Shown piece by piece: positions 26,907-37,019 of a DNA stretch of 47,162 nucleotides. The position numbers were made by a program, and so were the translations under genes. Origin of the DNA: Bifidobacteriaceae bacterium (lineage in GTDB: Bacteria > Actinomycetota > Actinomycetes > Actinomycetales > WQXJ01); NCBI GenBank assembly GCA_031268215.1, contig JAIRXP010000083.1, forward strand, positions 1-47,162, read 5' to 3'. How positions within the stretch are numbered: the stretch's first letter is position 1; every line of letters begins with the position of its first letter. The notes below the pieces were generated by a model. It saw only the letters and a program-made list of their open reading frames with translations, had not been told where the DNA came from and searched no databases.

Positions 26907-28685
26907 ATGGCAGACAACGCCGCCGCTGGAAGCGCCAAAGGTCCAGACCGTCAACAGTGGTCTGGCCAGTACGGGTTCATAATCTCCGCCATTGGTTCCG
27001 CCGTTGGCCTGGGAAACATTTGGCGTTTCCCAGGGGTGGCGTATGAGAACGGTGGCGGGGCATTCATGATCCCCTACCTGGTGGCGCTGTTGACGGCGGG
27101 TATTCCGATCTTGTTCCTGGACTACGCGCTGGGCCACCGCTACCGGGGAAGCCCTCCGCTGGCATTCCGTCGGCTGGGCGGCAAATTGGGGCAGTGGACC
27201 GAATCGATCGGCTGGTTCCAGGTCATGATCTGCTTCTTCATCGCCATCTACTACGCCGCCATCTTGGCCTGGGCGGCGTCCTACTTCGTGTTTTCGTTCG
27301 ATCAGCGCTGGGGCGATGACACTGGCACGTTCTTGATCCAGGACTACCTCCATTCTGACGGCTCCACCGGCGGATTCCTGCCGCCGGTCGCTGGCGTGCT
27401 GATACCGCTGGCCCTGATCTGGATCGCGGCGATCATTGTCATGGCGTTGGGCGTGAAGAAGGGCGTTGAAAGAGCCAACGCCATCGCCATTCCGGTGCTG
27501 GTCATCGCGTTTGGTGTCCTGGTGGTCCGCTCGCTCTTCCTGCCGGGCGCGGCGGACGGGCTGAACTCACTGTTCAGCCCGGATTTCTCGGCCCTGGGCA
27601 AGGCTGACGTGTGGGTGGCCGCCTACTCGCAGATCTTCTTCTCGCTGTCGATCGCCTTTGGCATCATGCTGACCTACGCCTCCTACCGCGAACGCCGATC
27701 CAATCTGACCAGCCCCGGATTGGTTGTGGCCTTCGCCAACTCGTCGTTCGAGATCATGGCGGGCCTGGGAGTGTTCTCAATCCTTGGCTTCATGGCCCAT
27801 GAGAACGGCCAGACCATGAAGGAGCTGACTGACGCGGGAGGCATCACGGGAGTTGGCCTGTCCTTCATCACCTTTCCCAAAGTGATCTCGGAAATGCCCG
27901 GCCCGGCGGCAGCCGGCGCACTGTTCTTTGGGTCGCTGTTCTTGGCTGGCTTCACATCACTGATCTCGATCCTGCAAGTGATCTCCGGCGGTCTTCAGGA
28001 CAAGTTTGGGCTCTCCGAGCCCAAAGCGGCGCTGGTCATGGGCATCCCCGTGGCCGTGATTTCCCTCGCCGCGTTCGGGACCGAGGCTGGCCTGCCGAAC
28101 CTTGACGTGATCGACAAGTACGCCAACGAGGTGGGCATTGTGCTCAGCGCCATCGTCATGATGGTGGTATCCATGTGGGTCTACCGCAAGGGCGGCGAGT
28201 TCTCCTACCATTTGTCGGTTCTCTCGACCTTCAAGGCTGGCGCCGTCTGGCGCTTCCTGGTGTCAGTGGTTTGCCCAGTTGTGCTGGCGTATATCTTGGC
28301 CGCGACGGTGATCAGTTCATTCCAGAAACCCCACGGCGGCGGAGGGTACAACTGGCATCTGCTCTACGTAGCAGGCTGGGGCACGGTGGTCACTTGTGTG
28401 GTAGGAGCACTGATCCTGACACTGGTGGGCTGGAAGACTGACCCGCTCGACTTTGAGCCCTACCCGGCCTATCCGGCGCCGGCCCGGCGGGCGCCGGAGC
28501 CGCGGGTGGCTGTCGCCGCAACTGCGGTGACGGGCGCGGGGGCGGCTGGTGTGGGCGGTGCGGCCGCTACTGATGCGGTGGTCGGGTCCGGGGAAGCCGG
28601 TTCGCCGGACGGCGCTGACACACCGCGCTTAGAGGGCAACACAAAACGCGACGACACTACCCCGCCAGCCGGGGAGGTGAATTGA
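26907..28685 (+). CDS. Sodium-dependent NSS-family amino-acid transporter (MetP-like)
   Basis: This 592-residue protein begins with a short tail, then the NSS signature YGFIISAIGSAVGLGNIWRF and GGGAFMIPY in the first helices, which form the sodium and substrate site. About eleven to twelve membrane segments run to residue 510. The last 80 residues are an Ala/Pro/Gly-rich cytoplasmic tail. The next gene, 1 bp after the stop, encodes a 46-residue one-helix protein of the MetS type. In Corynebacterium, MetP with MetS imports methionine and alanine, so a small neutral amino acid is the likely cargo. The start follows GGGGAGAG. Confidence 0.9.
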   Translation: MADNAAAGSAKGPDRQQWSGQYGFIISAIGSAVGLGNIWRFPGVAYENGGGAFMIPYLVALLTAGIPILFLDYALGHRYRGSPPLAFRRLGGKLGQWTESIGWFQVMICFFIAIYYAAILAWAASYFVFSFDQRWGDDTGTFLIQDYLHSDGSTGGFLPPVAGVLIPLALIWIAAIIVMALGVKKGVERANAIAIPVLVIAFGVLVVRSLFLPGAADGLNSLFSPDFSALGKADVWVAAYSQIFFSLSIAFGIMLTYASYRERRSNLTSPGLVVAFANSSFEIMAGLGVFSILGFMAHENGQTMKELTDAGGITGVGLSFITFPKVISEMPGPAAAGALFFGSLFLAGFTSLISILQVISGGLQDKFGLSEPKAALVMGIPVAVISLAAFGTEAGLPNLDVIDKYANEVGIVLSAIVMMVVSMWVYRKGGEFSYHLSVLSTFKAGAVWRFLVSVVCPVVLAYILAATVISSFQKPHGGGGYNWHLLYVAGWGTVVTCVVGALILTLVGWKTDPLDFEPYPAYPAPARRAPEPRVAVAATAVTGAGAAGVGGAAATDAVVGSGEAGSPDGADTPRLEGNTKRDDTTPPAGEVN

Positions 28686-28686
28686 C

Positions 28687-28827
28687 ATGACTGCTGCTGC
28701 CGCCGTCGTGATGCTGATCATCTCGCTGCTGGTGGTTCCGGGCGGGCTGATAACCTCAACGGTTTTCCTGCTGCTTAAGCCCGAAGTGCCCGAGTATCCG
28801 CCATTGCCGGAGGGCCTGGACGGCTGA
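28687..28827 (+). CDS. MetS-like small subunit of NSS transporter
   Basis: This is a 46-residue protein, easily missed for its size. It has one hydrophobic helix (AAAVVMLIISLLVVPGGLITSTVFLLL) followed by a charged, proline-rich end (KPEVPEYPPLPEGLDG). Its ATG comes 1 bp after the transporter stop, with GGGGAGG a few bases before it in the end of that gene. Proteins of this size and form accompany NSS transporters in actinobacteria (MetPS) and are needed for transport activity. Size, helix and position all agree. Confidence 0.82.
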   Translation: MTAAAAVVMLIISLLVVPGGLITSTVFLLLKPEVPEYPPLPEGLDG

Positions 28828-28881
28828 TCGGCCAAACGGCCGGGAACTGGCTAATCCGCCCGCAGAGATTCGCGGCGCCAA

Positions 28882-28921
28882 AACGCTGGCGAGACGCTCC
28901 AAAGAGCGCCTCGCCAGCGTT
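28882..28921 (+). terminator. Strong hairpin between metS and lsr2
   Basis: AACGCTGGCGAG at 28882-28893 pairs with CTCGCCAGCGTT at 28910-28921. The inner part continues with CGCTC/GAGCG around a CAAA loop and one A-C mismatch. It lies between two convergent genes and probably ends transcripts from both sides. No T-tract follows. Confidence 0.65.
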
Positions 28922-28987
28922 CACGCTGTGCCTGGCTTGCCTGGCCCGGAACCCGGGTTCAGCGTTCCGGGCTCCGGGCTCCGGAAT

Positions 28988-29308
28988 CTAGTAGCCGGCC
29001 TCGTGATAGCGGTCAACTACCCAGCTGGGTATGCGACCGCGCTTGGAGACCTCAATGCTATTGGAGGAGGCCCAGGCCCGGACCGCTGCTGGGTCGAACG
29101 CGACGGCCGTCCTCACGGGGCCGCCGCGCGGCCTTGAAGCGCGGCGGCCAGCCTTGGCGTATGGCTGGAGGAGCCCACGCAACTCAGCGGCGTGTTCGTC
29201 ATTGAGATCGATTGTGTAGTTGATGCCGTCGAGTCCGAACTCGACAGCGGTTGTGGCGGGGCTCTTGTCGAGGTCGTCGAGCAACTCGACAACTACGCGT
29301 TGTGCCAT
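28988..29308 (-). CDS. lsr2: Lsr2 nucleoid-associated protein
   Basis: This is a 106-residue protein of the usual Lsr2 length. The N-terminal oligomerisation domain starts MAQRVVVELLDDLD and has VEFGLDGINYTIDL. The C-terminal DNA-binding domain has AVRAWASSNSIEVSKRGRIPSWVVDRY, where the RGR loop enters the minor groove of AT-rich DNA. Lsr2 bridges DNA and silences foreign AT-rich genes, and it is confined to actinobacteria, so it is a strong host marker. Confidence 0.96.
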   Translation of the reverse strand: MAQRVVVELLDDLDKSPATTAVEFGLDGINYTIDLNDEHAAELRGLLQPYAKAGRRASRPRGGPVRTAVAFDPAAVRAWASSNSIEVSKRGRIPSWVVDRYHEAGY

Positions 29309-29371
29309 GGAAATCAGGTGTCCTTACTTATCTGTGGTCGAAGCGGTTCAAAGAACATAATAATGCCAAAT

Positions 29372-30970
29372 TCAAGCGAGTAGACCCATGATCTGGCCGA
29401 GGAGGATTTTTGTGACCATCGCGGCCGGATACACCAAAGCGTAACCTAGAGCCACACGCGAATCGGCGTTGGTCTTGGCGTTCGCGAAAGCCAGCACCGC
29501 TGGTTGGGTCTGGACCCCCGCCGCCATGCCGCTGAGGCGGGTTCCACCAATCTTGAAGAGGCGCCGCATCACAAAGTACATTCCGGCCCCGAGGAATGTG
29601 GTGATTACGGCGCCTAGACAGACGATCTTCAGCCACTCGCCGGAGGCGAATGCGGCAGCGATTTGCGTGCCAGCGGCAACGCCGGCTTGCGAGAGGAACA
29701 TCAACAGCCCGAGTTCGGAAATCGCTTGTGAAGAAGATGTGGGCATGGTCGTGACAAACGGTCCAATCCGCCCCAGCCGACCGAAGACCAAACCAATCAG
29801 CAGCGTTCCGGCGGCCGAACCGAGTTTGAACGTAAAACTACCCATCGGTATGGGGACTAGACCCAGGAGGATCCCCAAGGCCAGCCCTATGCCGAATCCG
29901 ACTGGGTTGATATCCGCCAGGCCGCGGGCGGAGTCACCGAAGTACTTTGAGAGCGCGTCCATCTGCTCGCGCGACGCGACCACCCGGACACGGTCGCCAG
30001 TCTGGAGAACCAAGTTCGGCTCAGCCAGCATGTCGACATCGCCGCGGCGGACCCGGATGATCCGGGCCGAGAAGCGCTCTTCCAGGTCAAGCTCCTCGAT
30101 GCTGCGTCCGGACAGCAAAGGATTGGAAACGGTGATGCGGCGGAAGTCGAGGTAACGGCGATCAGCGTTGAGGTCATGGGATGACTTGTGGCCCAACTCG
30201 CGGGTTACGTCGCGGACCCATCCAGCGGGCCCCACAACGGTGACCAAGTCGCCGCGGCGGAGTACGTCATCTTCGCTGACCGCCAGGACTGGATTGTTTT
30301 CGCCGTGGCGGACGCGGGCGAACTTGATGTGGTCCTCATACCGTTCCTCCAAACCGGCGATTGAAGGCATCGAGTCGGTCTCAACGCGAATAGTGCGGGA
30401 CACCAGCGGAGCGGGTGCGTCAGTGTCTTTGGGCGCTTGGCGCAGGGCGAGCTGCGCGAAGAAGAGCATTCCCAGCACGCCGAAGATATAGGCCACCGCA
30501 TAACCGATTGTGGGATCGTTGAGATCGCCAGAGGCCGAGCGGACGGCGGCCAGCATTGGTGTATTGGTAAGTGCTCCGGATAGCGTGCCGCCAGCGGTTC
30601 CGCCGTCAAGACCCAGCAGCTTTCCGCCCACCAAAGCGATGCCGGCGCAACCGACCAATAGCGCGATCACCGCCAAAATGGTGCGCCAACCCGACCGCAA
30701 AGATGTGAAGAAGTTGGAACCGGATAGCACGCCAACCGTGTAGGTGAACAAGACCAGGCCAAAAGTTCCGAGGATTTCTAGGTGCTCCAGTGGCACCGCG
30801 ATCTTGAGCGCGGTGGCCCATCCTGAGAAAGCGATGGCAATGAACAGGACCGCCGCCGCCGCTATGGACACACCTTTGATGCGGATCTCACCTAGTGCTG
30901 ACCCGATCCCAACCAGAATGATCATCAGCAGTACGGGCTGACTCGCCAGGAACTCAACTACGGCAGTCAC
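29372..30970 (-). CDS. AspT/YidE-type antiporter with two TrkA-C domains
   Basis: This 532-residue protein starts at GTG 30970, with GGAGG 10-14 bases upstream; a much longer open frame upstream is not protein-like. It is built as two homologous membrane halves (about 1-185 and 370-532) around a cytosolic centre with two TrkA-C (RCK-C) domains (about 205-285 and 290-370, seen as DVLRRGDLVTVVGPA and LVLQTGDRVRVVAS). This is the architecture of the aspartate:alanine exchanger family (TC 2.A.81). The substrate is unknown; amino or dicarboxylic acids are typical. It is divergent from the ilv operon. Confidence 0.88.
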   Translation of the reverse strand: MTAVVEFLASQPVLLMIILVGIGSALGEIRIKGVSIAAAAVLFIAIAFSGWATALKIAVPLEHLEILGTFGLVLFTYTVGVLSGSNFFTSLRSGWRTILAVIALLVGCAGIALVGGKLLGLDGGTAGGTLSGALTNTPMLAAVRSASGDLNDPTIGYAVAYIFGVLGMLFFAQLALRQAPKDTDAPAPLVSRTIRVETDSMPSIAGLEERYEDHIKFARVRHGENNPVLAVSEDDVLRRGDLVTVVGPAGWVRDVTRELGHKSSHDLNADRRYLDFRRITVSNPLLSGRSIEELDLEERFSARIIRVRRGDVDMLAEPNLVLQTGDRVRVVASREQMDALSKYFGDSARGLADINPVGFGIGLALGILLGLVPIPMGSFTFKLGSAAGTLLIGLVFGRLGRIGPFVTTMPTSSSQAISELGLLMFLSQAGVAAGTQIAAAFASGEWLKIVCLGAVITTFLGAGMYFVMRRLFKIGGTRLSGMAAGVQTQPAVLAFANAKTNADSRVALGYALVYPAAMVTKILLGQIMGLLA

Positions 30971-31180
30971 GTTGTTACCGTACCTCCGTTTGGCCGGGGG
31001 GAACGTTCCACTTTCGTCCCGGTCTCGGCCCGTAACACCGACTAGGCGCGGGCGGTGGCGGGTCAGCGCCGGCGTCGGCACCGCTCGCAAGCCGCCCCTA
31101 GGCCGCCACCGAGGCCGCCGCGACACTGGCACGGCTACCACCAGCTCCAGCAGAGGTGCGCTGAGCGCCGACCCTGATCG

Positions 31181-31197
31181 CGTCCACAATGTGGACG
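31181..31197. promoter_or_regulatory. Perfect palindrome upstream of the ilv leader
   Basis: CGTCCAC-AAT-GTGGACG is a 7-bp perfect inverted repeat with a 3-base centre, a classic dimer-binding operator. It lies 42 bp before the ilv leader ATG, close to the expected -35 region. The sequence CACATTGTGGACG within it recurs before the NSS transporter. An IclR-type branched-chain regulator (LtbR/NdgR family) would be a sensible binder, but I cannot confirm the consensus. The rest of 30971-31180 shows no gene that I can support. Confidence 0.55.
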
Positions 31198-31226
31198 TTT
31201 GGTTCCATGAACCGGGCGGAAGGGTT

Positions 31227-31232
31227 AGGCTA
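31227..31232 (+). promoter_or_regulatory. -10 box of a leaderless ilv promoter
   Basis: TAGGCT at about 31226-31232 lies seven bases before the leader-peptide ATG at 31239. That spacing places the start of transcription at or next to the A of ATG, so the leader peptide is probably translated from a leaderless mRNA. No ribosome site precedes the ATG, in agreement. The -10 box lies within a GGGTTA-GGC-TAACCC inverted repeat (31222-31236). The -35 is not clear. Confidence 0.5.
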
Positions 31233-31238
31233 ACCCCC

Positions 31239-31277
31239 ATGCAACAGCTTGTCGTAGTAGACCCGCGCGTGGCGTAG
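31239..31277 (+). CDS. ilv operon leader peptide
   Basis: This is a 12-residue ORF reading MQQLVVVDPRVA, with one Leu and four Val codons, three of them in a row. It is followed 24 bp later by a terminator and then ilvB. Short Val/Leu/Ile-rich peptides serve as the sensor in transcription attenuation: scarce charged tRNA-Val stalls the ribosome and prevents the terminator. Size, composition and position all fit. Confidence 0.85.
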   Translation: MQQLVVVDPRVA

Positions 31278-31301
31278 CCGCTCGAAGGTTTGCCGCGCGC
31301 G

Positions 31302-31333
31302 CCCTCCCGCTCTAACGGGCCGGAGGGTTTTTT
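31302..31333 (+). terminator. ilv attenuator terminator
   Basis: A GC-rich hairpin is formed by CCCTCCCG and CGGGCCGGAGGG around a CTCTAA loop. It is followed directly by six T (31328-31333). This is a standard intrinsic terminator placed between the leader peptide and ilvB, hence the attenuator. Confidence 0.88.
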
Positions 31334-31363
31334 GTTGCCACAGGTGAAGTGAAAGGAAAGATC

Positions 31364-33151
31364 ATGACTGAGCCAAAGCTGGCTCCTGACTCCGGCCCGT
31401 CTACCCGGCACCCGACAGGCGCCGAGGCCATCGTCAAGACCTTGGAGGAGCTGGGCGTAGAGGTGATCTTCGGGATTCCGGGCGGCACTATCCTGCCCAC
31501 CTATGATCCGCTGTACGCCTCATCGATCCGGCATATTCTGGTGCGCCACGAACAAGGTGCCGGGCACGCCGCGACCGGCTACGCGGCATCGTCGGGGAGG
31601 GTTGGTGTCTGCATTGCCACTTCCGGGCCCGGCGCGACCAACCTGATCACCGCCCTGGCGGACGCCAACATAGACTCTGTGCCGCTACTGGCGATCACCG
31701 GGCAGGTTGGCGCCCAGGCCATTGGTACGGACGCCTTCCAGGAGGCGGACATAGTTGGCGCCACCATGCCCCTAACCAAGCACTCTTTCCTGGTCAAGGA
31801 CGCCGCGGAGATAGCCCCGGCAATCTCCGCTGCTTTCCACATAGCCCGTTCCGGCCGGCCGGGCCCGGTCCTGGTTGATATCACCAAATCGGCCCAGAAT
31901 GACCATGCCCCATGGCGGTGGCCAGTCAAGATGGACCTGCCGGGCTACAAACCGGGGGTGGTGCCGCGGCCCAAGCAGATCCGCCGGGCGGCATTGGCCC
32001 TGCGCCAGGCCAGACGGCCGGTCATCCTGGCGGGTGGGGGAGTTGTCCGGGCTGGGGCGGCCGCAAGAGATGCCTTGGTAAAGCTGGCTGACCTGTCTGG
32101 CGCGCCGGTCGTGATCACGTTGATGGGCGTGGGCGCCCTGGATGACAGCCATCCCGCCAACCTGGGCATGGGCGGCATGCACGGATCCGTTCCGGCGGTG
32201 GCCGCCCTGCAAAACGCGGACTTCATATTGGCTATCGGATCGCGCTTCGATGACCGCCTGACTGGTGACTTGGATACCTTCGCGCCCCTGGCCGAAGTGG
32301 CCCACGCGGACATTGACCCGGCGGAGATAGGCAAGAACCTGCGGGCGGACATCCCGGTGGTTGGGGACGCCACGGAGATCCTGCGAGGCTTAGTCGAGGA
32401 AGCCCTGGCCTGGGAGATAAGGCCAAGCTACAGCCGCTGGTGGGAGTACTTGAACGGGCTGATGAAGAACTACCCGCCGGGCTACGCCGAACCGAGTGAT
32501 GGGCGCTTGGCCCCGCAATATGTGATTGAGCGGCTGTCAGCTCTGGCTCCCCGGGACGCGGTCTTCGCCGCCGGCGTTGGGCAGCACCAAATGTGGGCCC
32601 AGCAGTTCATAGACGTCTCTGGCGGCCGGCAACTGCTCAACTCGGGTGGGCTAGGCACCATGGGTTATGCAGTGCCGGCGGCCATGGGAGCACAAGTGGC
32701 GAACCCCGAGCGGCAAGTCTGGGCGGTGGACGGCGACGGCTGTTTCCAGATGACTGGCCAGGAAATGGTCACCTGCGCGCTGAACGGAATCCCAATCAAG
32801 GTGGCCTTGATCAACAATTCCTCGCTGGGAATGGTCCGGCAGTGGCAGACCCTGTTCTACGGTGAACGCTATTCGAACACTGATCTGCACACCGGCTCTG
32901 ACACGGCCATGATCCCGGACTTCGTCAAGCTGGCGGATGCTTACGGCTGTGCCGCCCTGCGCTGCGCCGAACCGGCCGAAGTCGACCAGGCGATCGAGCG
33001 GGCGATGGCCATCAACGACCGGCCAGTGCTGATCGACTTCCAGGTTTCCCGCGACGCGCAAGTCTGGCCCATGATCGCCGGCGGAGCGTCCAACGACACA
33101 ATCGAGTACGCGCGCGGGCTGGCTCCCGTCTTTGAGCGCGACGAGTTCTAG
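31364..33151 (+). CDS. ilvB: Acetolactate synthase large subunit
   Basis: This is a 595-residue protein; ATG 31364 follows AAAGGAAAG and is preferred to a GTG 15 bases upstream. The ThDP enzyme domains are in order: an N-terminal Pyr domain with [12 protein letters not shown] and [11 protein letters not shown] (catalytic Glu), a central FAD-binding domain, and a C-terminal PP domain with [14 protein letters not shown]...[12 protein letters not shown] (the GDG...NN ThDP/Mg motif). It joins two pyruvates, or pyruvate and 2-oxobutyrate, in valine, leucine and isoleucine synthesis. It is the first gene of an attenuated operon. Confidence 0.97.
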   Translation: MTEPKLAPDSGPSTRHPTGAEAIVKTLEELGVEVIFGIPGGTILPTYDPLYASSIRHILVRHEQGAGHAATGYAASSGRVGVCIATSGPGATNLITALADANIDSVPLLAITGQVGAQAIGTDAFQEADIVGATMPLTKHSFLVKDAAEIAPAISAAFHIARSGRPGPVLVDITKSAQNDHAPWRWPVKMDLPGYKPGVVPRPKQIRRAALALRQARRPVILAGGGVVRAGAAARDALVKLADLSGAPVVITLMGVGALDDSHPANLGMGGMHGSVPAVAALQNADFILAIGSRFDDRLTGDLDTFAPLAEVAHADIDPAEIGKNLRADIPVVGDATEILRGLVEEALAWEIRPSYSRWWEYLNGLMKNYPPGYAEPSDGRLAPQYVIERLSALAPRDAVFAAGVGQHQMWAQQFIDVSGGRQLLNSGGLGTMGYAVPAAMGAQVANPERQVWAVDGDGCFQMTGQEMVTCALNGIPIKVALINNSSLGMVRQWQTLFYGERYSNTDLHTGSDTAMIPDFVKLADAYGCAALRCAEPAEVDQAIERAMAINDRPVLIDFQVSRDAQVWPMIAGGASNDTIEYARGLAPVFERDEF

Positions 33152-33159
33152 GAGCAGCC

Positions 33160-33681
33160 ATGTCAACGCACACTCTGTCAGTCCTGGTTGAGAACAAGCC
33201 CGGGGTGCTTACCCGCGTGGCGGCACTGTTCGCCCGGCGGGGGTTCAACATCAACTCATTGGCCGTGGGCCCTACGGAACATCCGGAGATTTCCCGCATT
33301 ACGGCCGTGGTGGACGTGGAAGAACTGCCGTTGGAGCAGGTCGTCAAACAGCTAAACAAGCTCATCAACGTGCTCAAAGTGGTCGAATTGGACGGGCTTG
33401 AACGGTCCGTCCAGCGCGACCTGTTGTTGGTCAAGGTTTCCGCCAGTGAGCGAACCCGCAGCCAGGTGATCCAGATTGTCGATTTGTTCCGGGCCCACAT
33501 AGTTGACGTGGGTGCGGAGACACTGGTCGTTGAGGCCAGCGGCACTGATTCGAAGTTGACCGCCCTGCTGACGTTGCTGGAGCCGTTCGGAGTCCGCGAA
33601 CTGGTCAAGTCCGGCACGGTGGGCATTGGCCGGGGCGGCAAGTCGATCACCGAAAGCGCTTTGGAACGCGCCGCGAAGTAG
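33160..33681 (+). CDS. ilvN: Acetolactate synthase regulatory subunit
   Basis: This 173-residue protein starts 8 bp after ilvB, behind AGGAG. The N-terminal ACT domain (HTLSVLVENKPGVLTRVAALFARRG and NINSLAVGPT) binds valine for feedback control. The C-terminal domain is standard for IlvN/IlvH. It forms the holoenzyme with IlvB. Confidence 0.96.
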   Translation: MSTHTLSVLVENKPGVLTRVAALFARRGFNINSLAVGPTEHPEISRITAVVDVEELPLEQVVKQLNKLINVLKVVELDGLERSVQRDLLLVKVSASERTRSQVIQIVDLFRAHIVDVGAETLVVEASGTDSKLTALLTLLEPFGVRELVKSGTVGIGRGGKSITESALERAAK

Positions 33682-33752
33682 CCTCGCCGATGCCGTCCAC
33701 CCAGTTCCCGGGCCCACGCTGGCCCGCCACCGCGCCGTCTTGGGGCGACCTG

Positions 33753-33781
33753 CCCAAATCCGGGCTTAACCCGGTTTTGGG
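33753..33781 (+). other. Intercistronic hairpin between ilvN and ilvC
   Basis: CCCAAA-T-CCGGG pairs with CCCGG-T-TTTGGG around CTTAA, an 11-bp stem with one T-T mismatch. It lies in the 159-bp gap between ilvN and ilvC, the largest gap in the operon. It could be a partial terminator, an mRNA processing or stability element, or mark a separate ilvC transcript, as known for ilvC in Corynebacterium. Confidence 0.5.
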
Positions 33782-33831
33782 GCGGCGCGGGACCATACTG
33801 AACCAAGCAAGAAGAATCAAGAACTAGTTAG

Positions 33832-35924
<2,093 letters not shown>

Positions 35925-35933
35925 GGAGATGTC

Positions 35934-37019
35934 ATGAGCCGGTTCGCGATTGAGCCGCATCCTTCGCCGGTCAGCGCCAGCGAGCGCGCTGGCCTGCTTG
36001 AATCGCCCGCGTTTGGGACGGTTTTCTCTGACCATATGGCCCGCATAGATTGGCGGGCCGAGGGAGTTGGCTGGCATGATCACCGCCTGGTTCCCTATGG
36101 GCCGTTGGAGCTGATGCCGGCCACTTCGGTGTTGCATTACGCCCAGGAGATCTTTGAAGGGCTGAAGGCCTACCGTTGGCCGGATGGGTCTATCCGGACC
36201 TTCCGGCCCACCGCCAATGCTGAACGCTTCGGCCTGTCGGCACGCCGTTTGGCGTTGCCGGAATTGCCGGTGGAGGATTTTCTTGATTCGCTCAGCGCGC
36301 TGGTGGAGATGGACCAAGGTTGGGTTCCCACCGGGGTTGGCACGTCGTTGTACTTGCGGCCCTTTATGTTCGCCTCTGAGTCATTCATTGGCGTTCGGGC
36401 CGCTCACGAAGTGTCTTACTTGGTGATCGCCTCGCCGGTGGGTGCCTATTTCAAAGGCGGCGTGGCGCCGGTTTCGATCTGGGTGGATCAACGCCACCAC
36501 CGGGCCGGTCCCGGCGGCACTGGTTCCGCTAAGTGCGGCGGTAACTATGCGGGTTCGCTGGTGTCGCAAGAATTGGCCTATGCCCATGGCTGCGAACAGG
36601 TGTTGTTCCTTGACGCCTTGACCTCCTCCAACCTGGAAGAGTTGGGCGGGATGAACGTGGTGGTGGTCATGGCGGACGGCTCAGTGGTGACGCCGCCCAC
36701 TTCGGGGACCATCCTGGAGGGGGTGACTCGTTCCAGCTTGTTGCAACTAATCCGGGACCGTGATCTGGAAGTGGATGAACGCCCGGTTGAGCTGGCCGAA
36801 TTGCTGGCTGGGATCAAGTCTGGGCAGGTGGCGGAGGTCTTCGCCTGTGGCACGGCGGCGGTGGTGACACCGGTTGGATGGCTGGCGGGGGAGGACTTCG
36901 AGGTAGCCGTTGGGGATTCCCAACCTGGCGCCTTGACCATGTCGCTGTATGAGGAATTGACTGGCATCCAGTATGGGCTCCGTGAAGACAAACACGGCTG
37001 GACCCATCGGCTGGTGTGA
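35934..37019 (+). CDS. ilvE: Branched-chain amino-acid aminotransferase
   Basis: This is a 361-residue fold-type IV PLP enzyme of the longer BCAT type. The start ATG at 35934 has AAGGAG just upstream. HYAQEIFEGLKAYRW is the usual motif near the N-terminus, and the Schiff-base lysine lies in SAKCGGNYAGSL (about residue 200). Late motifs such as SNLEELGGMNV and CGTAAVVTPVG bind the PLP phosphate. It carries out the last step of valine, leucine and isoleucine synthesis. The stop overlaps the folC start (GTGA). Confidence 0.96.
   Translation: MSRFAIEPHPSPVSASERAGLLESPAFGTVFSDHMARIDWRAEGVGWHDHRLVPYGPLELMPATSVLHYAQEIFEGLKAYRWPDGSIRTFRPTANAERFGLSARRLALPELPVEDFLDSLSALVEMDQGWVPTGVGTSLYLRPFMFASESFIGVRAAHEVSYLVIASPVGAYFKGGVAPVSIWVDQRHHRAGPGGTGSAKCGGNYAGSLVSQELAYAHGCEQVLFLDALTSSNLEELGGMNVVVVMADGSVVTPPTSGTILEGVTRSSLLQLIRDRDLEVDERPVELAELLAGIKSGQVAEVFACGTAAVVTPVGWLAGEDFEVAVGDSQPGALTMSLYEELTGIQYGLREDKHGWTHRLV

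Noticed and set aside
30972..31277. 101-codon plus-strand frame before ilvB
   Set aside because: Only its last 12 codons, the leader peptide, make sense. The rest is Arg/Pro-rich random sequence over a control region.
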